NCBI RefSeq assembly: GCF_001402875.1
Contig: NZ_CP012946.1
Coordinates: 2,024,001 to 2,088,000, forward strand
Direction of reading: 5' to 3'
Source of the DNA: Blastochloris viridis
Lineage (GTDB): Bacteria > Pseudomonadota > Alphaproteobacteria > Rhizobiales > Xanthobacteraceae
Length of the DNA: 64,000 bases
In this document: positions 18,123-27,800 of the stretch, piece by piece
Layout: each line of letters begins with the position of its first letter
Position numbering within the stretch: position 1 is the first letter of the stretch
Notes under the pieces: generated by a model
Seen by the model: the letters and a program-made list of their open reading frames with translations, nothing else
Told to the model about the DNA's origin: nothing
Database searches by the model: none
Program-made: the position numbers and the translations under genes

Positions 18123-18287
18123 TAGAATGCAAACGGCCCCGGTGCAGCGCTCCCGCAACCACTCTCAAGACCGTCGGAGCGCCCGTCGGTGACTGTTGCA
18201 CCCGAAATTCGGCCCTCTGTCGGCCTCTTCTCTGGCGTCCTGCCCGCAGAACATCATCGCGCTGACGCGCGATTTCGTCGGGCTTTT

Positions 18288-18307
18288 CCTTCGCCTGAAG
18301 GCGAGGG
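18288..18307. repeat. REP-like hairpin CCTTCGCCTGAAGGCGAGGG
   Basis: A short stem-loop with one mismatch, similar in sequence to the palindrome at 18072. It is probably one of a dispersed extragenic repeat family. Confidence 0.5.
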
Positions 18308-18388
18308 TTTGGGTCCCACAGGGGACAATCAATGATTTCACAAAAATCCGCGATCGGAACCAATGGTCGACTGTCGCCGCCATTGATG

Positions 18389-19363
18389 TCAGCCGAGCAG
18401 AACCAGGCCGCCGGGAAATGTGGTGATTGTCACGCCGAAGGCGTCCCGGATCTGCGCCGTGACATCGTCGAGGCGATCGAGATGGAACGTCGCGTTGACC
18501 AACCGTCGGGCGACGTCTGAGTTGATCACGACGATACGTCCCGGCCGATAGCGGTTGACCTCGTCGATCACCTGCCCGAGCGTCTGATTTTTGAAGACCA
18601 GAAGACCGGAAATCCAGGATGTCGTGGCATCTGGATCGACAATCGTCACCGGACCCAGCCGATCCGACGAGTAGCCCGCCTGCTGGCCTGGCCCGAGTTG
18701 CAGGCGCTCGGCGTGATGGTGAAGGTCGATGTCGCCGGACAGACAGGTCACCGTGACAAATCGGCCATCCCGCCGGACGGCGAAGCCTGCCTCATCGGCG
18801 AGAATGCGGCCGTCCCCCGCCGCCACTTCGACCGGCCCCGTGCCCGAGCGGCGACACGTCACGATCGCCTCGCCCGCCACCAAATCGAAATGGCGCGTTG
18901 ACGTGCCACGAGACAGGCTGGTCTGGGTGTTGAGGTCGAGCACAACGTCGCTGGACAGCGTGATCCGGCGCCGCTCGCCTTTTGACGTTCGGAAGTCCGC
19001 GGCGAGTTCCCCGATCGAGGGCCAGATGCCAAGCGGCGGACGCGCCGACAAAATGCCGACCGCCGCCACTGAGGCGGCGAGCGAGCCGATGAGCATCGTG
19101 CGCCTGGACAGCGTTCGCGACGCCCGCCTGTTGGGTGTCGATCCGGCGCGAGCCGACACGACCTGCGCTGCGGGGCCCAGCAGTCTCCAGGTGCGGACCG
19201 CTTCACGGAAGGCCGCGTCGTGATCGGGATGGCCCGCGCGCCAGCGCGAGAATGCCTCGGCGTCGGTCAGGGTGGCATCCCCTGACTTGAGCCGTAGGAT
19301 CCACATGAACGCCTCGCGCTTAAGTGGATCGAGGCCAGCTATGGAATTCTCGATGTCGGCCAC
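18389..19363 (-). CDS. FecR-family transmembrane sigma regulator (copy 1)
   Basis: 324 residues. A DUF4880-type cytoplasmic N-terminus (about 10-60; REAFMWILRLKSGDATLTD, then a WRAGHPDHDAAF motif) would bind the sigma factor. A single membrane segment follows SRRTMLIGSLAASVAAVG (about 88-110). The periplasmic FecR domain (about 125-225) and a C-terminal STN-like domain (about 250-322, starting around SGLLVFKNQTLGQVIDEVN) complete the protein. In Fec-type signalling this protein transmits a periplasmic signal from an STN domain to its ECF sigma factor. The sigma gene lies 50 bp upstream in the same direction. No TonB-dependent receptor gene is adjacent; the STN protein at 20810-21502 is the best candidate input. 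Confidence 0.9.
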   Translation of the reverse strand: MADIENSIAGLDPLKREAFMWILRLKSGDATLTDAEAFSRWRAGHPDHDAAFREAVRTWRLLGPAAQVVSARAGSTPNRRASRTLSRRTMLIGSLAASVAAVGILSARPPLGIWPSIGELAADFRTSKGERRRITLSSDVVLDLNTQTSLSRGTSTRHFDLVAGEAIVTCRRSGTGPVEVAAGDGRILADEAGFAVRRDGRFVTVTCLSGDIDLHHHAERLQLGPGQQAGYSSDRLGPVTIVDPDATTSWISGLLVFKNQTLGQVIDEVNRYRPGRIVVINSDVARRLVNATFHLDRLDDVTAQIRDAFGVTITTFPGGLVLLG

Positions 19364-19413
19364 GGCCCGTCACTTCCGTGCCGGGCGCACCGTGTTCGGT
19401 GTCGGCACCAGCT

Positions 19414-19977
19414 CTATTCTGAAGACGATTCTCGAGGGCGTGGACCGAATCTCGGTTTCCACTCCCGCCCGAGCCGGGCCGCGCAGTGCTCGACCGCGGA
19501 TTTCAACTCGATCTCAATGGTTCGAACGGTTACTCCGAACCGGACGGCGAGATCGCGATGGGATACATCACCGAGCCGAGCTGCAACGAAAATGTCACGC
19601 CGGCGCGGCGGAAGCTCCAAAATCGCGCGCTCCAGAGCTTCCAGATCCGATTTTGCCTCGACACTCCGACAAGGATCCGGCGACTCATCAGCAATGTCGA
19701 GTAAAGTGTCGACCTCGGCGTCCGTCAAGCGACGGCGCTCGGCTCGCCGCCTGTCCGATGCAATATTCAGGGCGATCCGGAGCAGATAGGCTTTTGGATT
19801 GTGCATCGGCCCGATTTCGCCCAGCTTCTCCAGGCGAAGAAACGTCTCGTGCAAAACGTCGCCAGCCAGATCCATGGACCCGAGCCGGCAGGTGAGTTGC
19901 CGTCCGAGTTCCTTGTAATCGGCGAGAAATAGGTCTCGCAGAACGGCACTGCCGGACTCGCTTGCGACCGTCGACAT
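19414..19977 (-). CDS. ECF sigma factor, FecI-like (copy 1)
   Basis: 187 residues. Sigma region 2 (about 15-80; LGRQLTCRLGSMDLAGDVLH, ETFLRLEKLG, NPKAYLLRIALNIASDRRR) and region 4 (about 115-170; LPPRRRDIFVAARLGDVSHR, FGVTVRTIEIELKSAVEHC) are both present. It should redirect RNA polymerase to promoters of this locus, under control of the FecR encoded next. It lies downstream of the second tonB with 122 bp between them. Confidence 0.92.
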   Translation of the reverse strand: MSTVASESGSAVLRDLFLADYKELGRQLTCRLGSMDLAGDVLHETFLRLEKLGEIGPMHNPKAYLLRIALNIASDRRRAERRRLTDAEVDTLLDIADESPDPCRSVEAKSDLEALERAILELPPRRRDIFVAARLGDVSHRDLAVRFGVTVRTIEIELKSAVEHCAARLGREWKPRFGPRPRESSSE

Positions 19978-20099
19978 GCGCCCATCAAGCCGGCTGCCGG
20001 CTTGCCCCCCAACGCTCCTTGACCTAAGGCTAGACCACTACGAATTGATGACACCTGGATGTCAGTCCAGATCGACGGGTCGGACGGTTCCTCTCCAGG

Positions 20100-20813
20100 T
20101 CACGACGTAGACCGCTTCAGGCTGAAATCGATGGGCAGAAGAACGCGCTGGCGCCCCGCCAGCCCGAGAGGAACAGGCGGCAGCGGGGCTGCGCGGCGGA
20201 TCGTATCAACGGCCTCGCTGTCAAGAATGAGGTGGCCGGAACTCGACGCAACGCGGATGTTGCTCACCGCTCCCTGTCGATCCACCTCGAAATAGAGCTG
20301 GACGATCCCGCTCAGGCGCTCGGCGCGCGCGGCGGCGGGATAGCGGCGATACCGCGCGACATGATCATAGATATCCTGCTGGAACGCTGCCGAGAGGCTC
20401 GCGGAGTTCGCCGCATGGACCTGGGTCGTGGATACACTTCCGCGCGCACCGGGAGGTCGGCTGCTGGGTGGCTCGGGCTCCTTGGTGCTGTCGTCGCGCG
20501 CGCGGTCGATTTGCAGCGCCGGTTCGCGTTCCGGTTCGGCCGGAATGGCTGCTGCCTGGTGCGCGGCGGCCTCAGCCTGATGCTGGACGATTCCTTCGGC
20601 CGGCACGATCGACACCTGAACAACCCTGCCCTCTCCGAGCTGAGACGCCGGGCCGCCGGCGCGTGCGAGCCACCCGACGAAGACGATGAGTGCCGCGAGC
20701 GCGAGCACCGAGAGGCCGCCCCCGACCAGGAGGACACGCGAGCCGTCCGGCGGATGCCACGGTGCGGCCGGTCCCTGCCGGTTCGCCACCGTCGCAGGTC
20801 TTGCCCCAATCAT
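20100..20813 (-). CDS. Energy transducer TonB (second copy in the locus)
   Basis: 237 residues: one membrane anchor (about 28-50; VLLVGGGLSVLALAALIVF), an Ala/Glu/Pro-rich periplasmic linker, and a TonB C-terminal domain (about 145-230; YRRYPAAARAERLSGIVQLY, FEVDRQGAVSNIRVASSSG). The YP motif before the domain is typical of TonB. The start overlaps the stop of the STN-domain gene (ATGA), so the two are translationally coupled. It differs strongly from TonB at 12853-13545, so the locus carries two energy transducers for one ExbB/ExbD pair. Confidence 0.88.
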   Translation of the reverse strand: MIGARPATVANRQGPAAPWHPPDGSRVLLVGGGLSVLALAALIVFVGWLARAGGPASQLGEGRVVQVSIVPAEGIVQHQAEAAAHQAAAIPAEPEREPALQIDRARDDSTKEPEPPSSRPPGARGSVSTTQVHAANSASLSAAFQQDIYDHVARYRRYPAAARAERLSGIVQLYFEVDRQGAVSNIRVASSSGHLILDSEAVDTIRRAAPLPPVPLGLAGRQRVLLPIDFSLKRSTS

Positions 20814-21502
20814 AGCGTCCGCACCGTGATCGCCACGTGGATCGGGTTCGGCATGCGCGGTGGCGGCGCTTCGCTCACCACCAGCCCCTGCAGGATACGA
20901 AAGATCGTGGCGTCCCGCTCGCGATCGCCGCTGGACCGCACCAGCTCTGTCCGCCGCACCGCGCGGTGCTGGTCGACCCAGAGCTTCAACCCGGCGCTGT
21001 AGCGGCCGCCTTTCGTCCTGGTGTCCTGCTTCAGCGCCTTCTCGATGTCGGCCCGCAGGAGGCCGGCATACGTCCGGAACCGCTCGTCATCACCTTCGTC
21101 GGCTTCGACACGCAGCGGCTTCAGGACGAGATCAGCAGCCCCTCCAAGCGGCGCGAGCGGCGGCTCAAGCAAGGTGCCGGCAGACGGCCGCATGAGAACG
21201 ACGGCATCGTCGCGCGTGAAACGGATGCGCAGGTCGGTGCCGGAGATCAGCATTTCCAGCGCCGCCTCGGGGGTGAAACGTCCACTCGCGCCGCGCGAGC
21301 GCAAGCCGAAGGCCAGGTCGCTTTCATAGAGCACCTGGACGCGGCTGATCCGGCTGAACGTCTCAAGCGCCGACGACAGCGGCTGCTCGGCGATATCGAA
21401 CTCGATGCGATCGGAGGAACCGGCCGCGCTGGCGGCGCCTGCCAGCAGACATCCCGCCAAAGCAGGCGCCACGCCGCGAAGACTCCATCGTGCGGGTCGC
21501 AT
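20810..21502 (-). CDS. STN-domain periplasmic protein with TonB-like C-terminus, no beta-barrel (VreA-like)
   Basis: 230 residues from the ATG at 21502. Signal peptide (about 1-27, ending GAASAA). An STN (secretin/TonB short N-terminal) domain follows (about 32-105; IEFDIAEQPLSSALETFSRI, SRVQVLYESDLAFGLRSRG, LLISGTDLRIRF-like). A linker leads to a C-terminal module (about 140-230) ending APPPRMPNPIHVAITVRTL, which resembles a TonB C-terminal domain. TonB-dependent receptors used in signalling carry STN at the N-terminus of a large barrel, but here the barrel is missing. In PUMA3 of Pseudomonas aeruginosa the STN protein VreA has this receptor-less form. Likely role: deliver a periplasmic signal to FecR. 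Coupled to tonB by ATGA. Confidence 0.82.
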   Translation of the reverse strand: MRPARWSLRGVAPALAGCLLAGAASAAGSSDRIEFDIAEQPLSSALETFSRISRVQVLYESDLAFGLRSRGASGRFTPEAALEMLISGTDLRIRFTRDDAVVLMRPSAGTLLEPPLAPLGGAADLVLKPLRVEADEGDDERFRTYAGLLRADIEKALKQDTRTKGGRYSAGLKLWVDQHRAVRRTELVRSSGDRERDATIFRILQGLVVSEAPPPRMPNPIHVAITVRTL

Positions 21503-21861
21503 AGGTATTCGATGCCTCGTGCCCAATCGATCGGGCCGCGTTCGAATGCGGCAGCCGCCGGGGTGATCGTGGTCGCTGCCGCAGTATTTCGCGTCGATTA
21601 TGGAATCCGGCATTGGGCCGGGCAATAGGTGGCCGCATCGCTCAGCAATTCGGCGGATGAGTGTGGCCGTGTCGTCGTAGCGTCATAAAACAGGCCCCCA
21701 CGCCGCCCCGTCGTCGTCAGACGCGTAAGGTCGAGGGGTGGACGCTGGTGATCGATCCGGACGTCGCCTGAACGCGGCATCGACGCTGCGACGTCGGCAG
21801 GTCCACCATCAACCAGAAGCGGCGATGCGGCCGTTCGCACCCGGCACAATCCAGTGCAGGC
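21503..21861. other. 359-bp intergenic region between tpsA and the STN/tonB genes
   Basis: No gene or RNA is recognised. The giant tpsA ends at its right edge. It should hold the promoter of the STN/tonB/sigma/fecR group if these are not read through from tpsA. No clear hairpin plus T-tract terminator is visible. Confidence 0.5.
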
Positions 21862-24800
21862 CTATCGCCCGACCGCCTGTCGCCTCATTTCGGTCAGTTG
21901 CCTGGCCTCCGCGTCGGTGAGTTCGCCGACACCAATGACTTGATAGCGGCTCCGTGGGTCTTGCTGTTGATTGCTGCCCTGCCGGCCGTCGTCGGTTCGG
22001 CGCCGCTGTTCGTCCGTCGGGCGATCGGAATTTGGAGAACCATCGCTGCCGCCATATCCCAAGATCTCGACGATAATGATCGAGGACCGGTCGGAGGCAG
22101 GGTTGATCGCCGTGGCCACCGGCTGCGGCGGTGGGGGCGTCGAAATCGCCGCGGCGAGGCCGCTGACACTGGGGCCCTGGATGGTGGGCAGGCCGGTCGC
22201 TTTGCCGCCGACCTCGATATTGCTGGCGTTGAGCAGCGTGACGGCGGCAACCACGGCGTTACCGGAGACCCGGATTCCGGCGGTGCCGGCATCGATGGTG
22301 CCGCGCGGCGCCAGCAGAAAGATTTTGGATTTGCGCGCGACCTTGGAGGTCTTCAGCACGCCGATGCCGGCGCCGCTGACGTAGCCGCCGAGGTCGACCG
22401 ATTGATAGTCATCGGGGTCGTAGATCGCCTGCAGCGGCGGGAACGACAGCGTCGTCTTGGAGCCGCGGCCGGCGTCGAGATCGCCGTTGGAGCTCCACAT
22501 CAGAACATCGCCGCCCTGGGTGGTGAGAACGCGGCTGGAATTCACCAGCACGTCCTGGTCGGTGAAGGTATTGATGGCGCCGACGCCGAGGCTGAGGATG
22601 CCGATATCGCGCAGCTTCAGCTTCGGATTGGTCTCGGACGCGAGCTGGCCGACCCGCATGCTGCCGCTCGGGCCGAAGATCGAGATGTCGCCGCCGAGCT
22701 GGGTCTGGATGGTGCCGTGGAACATCTCCAGATCGCCCCAATGCTTCAGCGCGTTGGCGCCGTTGCTGCCGCCGCCCAACGCATTCTGGGTGTAGCCCAG
22801 CTCCGCGGGGAACATCGTGTTCACCATCCGGTAGCCGCGCTGATAATCCGTCACGCCCCCCTCGATGGCGAGTCCGACCGCCTTCAGCTCGGCGAAGAAC
22901 ACCTGATCCACGAACACGTGCCGCAGTTCGAGCGGGAGCGCGTTGAAAGCGTCCCACGCCGCGCCGTCGCTTGCCGCCGGGCGGCCGATGCGCGCCAGGA
23001 AGATCTTGAGCTCGCCGAGATAATTGTGCTCGACGAGGCTGGCCTGCGCCGGATTGATATAGGTGTTGATCACCGCCTGGTAGTCGATCTGGGATTCGGG
23101 CCCGCGAGCAACCGTGCTGCCGGCCGGCAGCGGCGGCGCGACACCGAACATGATCAGCAGCTCGGCGCCGGTCCTGGACAGCAGCGGATTGCGCATGGTG
23201 GCCGGCTTGGTGGAGGAGTAGCCGCCTTGCAGCACCGGATCGTACAGGCCGATCGACCCGACTATTCTGCCGTAAACCGTGGAGCTGATGTAGATGTTGC
23301 CGACCGGCGTCGTACTGTTGTTGGCGACGGAGACGATTCCCTGCTGCTGGGTGACTTGCGCCGCGGTGTCGTGCGCCGCTGGCAGGAACGGGCCAAGATC
23401 GCGGCCCGCCTCGACCACGAAGAAACCCGGCCCCGCAATCTGCAGCCCGCCGGCATTGTTCCAGCCGGTATAGCTAATGTCGCGCCCGGCGATCACGGTG
23501 CTGACGCTGTCGTCGGCGATGTTCTGCACGATCAGGTTGAGATCGATGATGTCAGTGCCGGCATAGATCCTGGCCGGCCGGTTGATTTCGACGCGCGTGT
23601 AGCCGCCCTGATAGAGGTCGCTGCTCTGCTGGAAGATCGTTTTGCCGTCAGAGGATCCGAAGGCTCCGGCGGCCTTGATGCTGCCGGTCATGGCATAGAT
23701 CCTGGCTGTGGTGTCGATGCCGAGCTCGGCGTCGTCCTGATGCGCGAGCACCGCAGCACTGACGGCGCCAGCGTAGCTCGCATCGCCGTCATGCGTGTCC
23801 GCCCAGGCATTGGGCCGGAACGGGTCGAACGCCTTGTCGAGCAGCGACGGGCCTGCGGAGATGAACGGGCGATAACTATTGGAGGTTCCGTTCTGATAGC
23901 CGAAGGTCAGGTCGATGCTTCCCGCGGCGAGCAGGCTGAAGGTTCCGTGCTCGGAGCCGCTCAGCACGATGCCGGGCATTCGATTGCTGGAAGCGACTCC
24001 GATTCCGGTGGTGACGATATTGCCGGCGAGCGCCACTGCCTCGAAGCTGGCCGGATAGGTCTGCGCCCCGGACGTCGGCGCCGGCGAGATAAGAAGATCT
24101 CCGGTCAGCGCGGTGATGCTGGCCGCGCTGTCAGGACCGTAGGTGTCCATGAACAACGTATAGTAATTAAGTGTGGTACTCACGTGCAGGTTAGGATTGA
24201 CCTGGCTGGGACTCTGGACGTGCAGTTCGGCCGGATTGATCACGCCGGCGATTGAAACCGAACCGGCCTGCATGGCGATGCGGCCGAGATCGACCGCGAG
24301 CAGCGGCAGGTCGGGGAGCTTCGCCGTGCTGCCCGACCTGACGATGGTGCCGTTCTGGCCGACCGCGCGCCCGGCCACGATGCTGGCGTGGCCTGAGCCT
24401 TCGTAGAAGGCGCCGCCGAGAATGTCGCGCCCGGCGCGGACCAGCATGTTGCCGCTGTCGTAGATGTGGGTCACCGGCGTGCTGGTGGCGGTCAGGCCGC
24501 CAGAGACCCGACCGGTGGTCGGCAGCGACACCGAGACGCCCTTGAGGTCGCGGCCGGCGATCACGGTGGCGTTGCCGCCGGCGCTGAGGAAGCCCTGCTG
24601 GAAACTGCCGTACTGAATCCACCACGCGGTTTGCGAGGCGATTCGCGTCTTGGTGGGAGCGAAAGCGCCCTGGCCACGCGTCGTGATAGTGCCGGCGGCC
24701 GCCACCTCCGCGGGCGTCAGCTCGGTCTGCGACAACAGCCACGGCTTGAAATATTGATAGACGCTGCGGCCGTCGGTCGAGCCTGAGTAACCGATGATGT

Positions 24801-27800
24801 CCTGCTGGGCCTCGATATCGAGATCGCCGCCCTGATAGGGGAACGCGGCGGCGGTCGGCGGACCGTAATACCTGGTCGTCGAGACCCCGGAATAGGCGAG
24901 CACCTGCGGCTCGAGAAAGCCGTCGCCCAAGGGATCGGCGAGCGTCGGCGTAGCGGCGCTGCCGATATAAGCGGGGCTGAGCCGCGCGGTGTTGACGCCG
25001 GCGGCGTAGATCACGCCGGGCGCGGCGATGTCCTTGATCTGCACGTCGCGCGCCGCGAACACGTCGATGTTGCCGGTGCCGGTCCGCACCATGGTCGGGA
25101 TGTCGAAATTGACGCTGGCTGTGTAGGCTTGGCCGCCGATACTGATGTCTCCGAACAACGGCTGTGCATAGGACTGATGCTTGTCGATGATCACATTGCC
25201 GCTGGTCGCTTTCAGCAGCGGCACCACGGCATTGGGGTTGGCGCTGGACACATCTGCGCCGGCGACGACGCCGTAGGACCATGACCCCGGATTGGTGATG
25301 GTCACGAGGTTTGCCGCGCTGCAATCGGTGGTGCAGACGCGCAACGCATTGGGGAACAGGTCCGCTGCGGTGAGATCGGCGCTGCCGGGACTGACGGCAT
25401 TGGCCACAGCTTTATACGGCGCCGCCAATGTCGTGTGATAATCGTTCAGGTAGGCGGAATATCTGCCCTGCACCAGGCCGGCGTTGGGATAGTCATAGAA
25501 ACCGACGCCGCGTGCGGTCGTCAGGCTGATGTTGGCTTGGACGGCGATGTTGTAGTTGCTGTCGAGGTAGTCGCCGAACTGGAAGAAGCCATCGGAAATC
25601 GACGCGTTGACGTTGATATCGCCGGCGGTGCGCAGGGTCAGCGCGCCGGGCTCAAACCCGCCCCACGGTGTCGCCAGCCGGTAGATGAAATTGACGTAGC
25701 TGGCGTTCGGATCGAAATACGAGTAGCTGCCGAGCGCCACCTGGGTGGTTGGATTTTTGATCGGCGCGCCGCTGTTGTTCAGATAGGTCGCGGTCTGGGT
25801 ATTGCCGACCGTTCCCGCCGCCAGGTTCCAGTTGCTGACGACGGTGATGTTGCCGAAATTATTGGTCGCGGCCGGGGTCGTCGGATTGTTGACGAGATCG
25901 ATGCCGGGCTGCACATGCACGATGCTGCCGAGCCGCCCCACCAGCGTGGTCGGATCACCGACGTCATAGAGCTTGGCAAACAGGCCGTCGAACTTGTAGC
26001 CGGCGATGCCGCTGATGCCCTTGCCCTCGACGAAGTTCGCCAGCACGTCGGTGTAGAACTTTTGGTGCTCCGCGTTCGCCACCAGCGTCAGCGTTGCGGC
26101 GTTGTCCCCGGTATACTGACTGCCGAAAACCCGGCTGCTGGCGCTGGGAATGAAGGATGTCAAAGTCGGGACGAACAGATAGCTCCCGTCCGTCGCTTGG
26201 CTTGACGTCCCGTTGAGAGTGGTCGTGGTCACCGCTGCAAACGACGCGGAGGCGCTGCTGCCGCCGCCGCCGCTCAGAGCCACCGTCGGCAGGTTCGTCC
26301 CGGTATAGCCCTTGGTCACCCCGGTGATATTGAGGGCCGCTCCCATAACCACGGAAGTAGTCGCTTGCGTCGGGTTCGCCCCACCGCCGGAAAATGCAAG
26401 GGTCGCATCGGCGAGACTGGTGTAGCCGTAGTTGGCGGCCACGGTGATGCTCGTCACCTTCAGGGTGCCGCCAATTCCTGTGGAATAGTACACCCCGTTC
26501 GAAGCATTCCCGCACGCTGAGAGATTGCCACTACAGACGCGCAACTGGTCCGGCAACTTGGTGAGGGTGGACGCGTAGGTTGCATTGACCGAGATATTGT
26601 TCACGGTGAACAAACGGGTAGCAGGATTATATGAATTCCCGCTATTGGAGGAACCTATCAGGACGAGGTTGCCGTTTTGATCGGTGTTGTACAAATAGAC
26701 GCGCGTCCCCACAGGAGCGGTTTCCGATGGAAAAGTCAGGGCATTGAAGCCCATATTCACGGTCAGCACCGGGGCGGCCCCCCATTGGGGCTGACTGATC
26801 TGGACGATCGGTCGGGAATCGTAGACGCCGCCGGTGCCCACACTAATGGTACGGACCTGCAGGCTCGGTCGGAAGGTCGTGCCGGTGACCGGATCGGTGA
26901 CGTCGTAGTAGGTGACGCCGTTCACCGTCTGCGGAGTTGGGACGCCGATGTTGCTGCCGCCGCGCGTGAGAACGACGACCGGAACGGAGGTGTAGCCGGT
27001 CCCCGGCGTCAGTGTGAGCTGCTGGCCGGTCAATCCGGTCCACGTGCCGAAGTCGATCGAACCGCCGGTGGGCGACGCTGTGCCCGCCGGGTCGATGTAG
27101 CCGTCCCATTTCACCGGCGTGCCGTCGGATGCTCTCAGGCTGCTGCCGTCGAGGCCGTTGACGTTGTTCGGGCTGGCTTCGGTATTGAAACTGGCGAAGG
27201 CCTGAATGTTGACGGCGCGGGCGCCGGCGATGCTGGCATCGAGTGCTGCGATTTTTGCGTTGTCGTGGCCATCGAGCGGCGCGCGCAAGGTCACGGTGCC
27301 GCCGAGCAGCCCGCCCTTGATGCCGCCCGAAACGTCGATCAGCGATCGACGACGGTCGTTGCCGACCTGGTCGGATTGCAGGTCGATATTGCCGACCGCG
27401 CTCCAGCGCGTGCCGATGGTGACGTCGCCGCCGCGCTCGTCGTCATGCGCCACCTGATAGACCGCCACCGGCGCATGGCCCGCGACGGTGACGCTGCCCG
27501 GCAGGTCGAGCAGCACCGCGCTGTGCGGCGGCAGCGCGAACGCTTGGCCCGCCGCAAAGCTGTGGTAGGTCGCGCCACCGTCCGAGGTGTAGCGACCGCT
27601 GCTGCTGAACGCGACGGTGTCGGCGCCGGTGCCGTTGTTGAACCAGACCACCTTCGACGGCAACGCATGGCTGCCGGGATCGAGCACGGCATCGCTGCCA
27701 CCGGTGCGGGCGAGAATCTGGCCGGTGCTCTTCAGGGTCACCGAATTGCCGCCGAACAGCCCGACCTGTCCGCCCGCCTGGCCGGTGCCGTCGGCGGTTT

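Larger units (their letters stand above)
17782..18388. other. 607-bp intergenic region upstream of tpsB
   Basis: No protein gene is supported. It should contain the tpsB operon promoter. I see three palindromic units (18072-18092, 18101-18122, 18288-18307), the first and third built on CCTCGCC/GGCGAGG stems. No T-tract terminator was recognised between fecR and tpsB. Confidence 0.6.
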
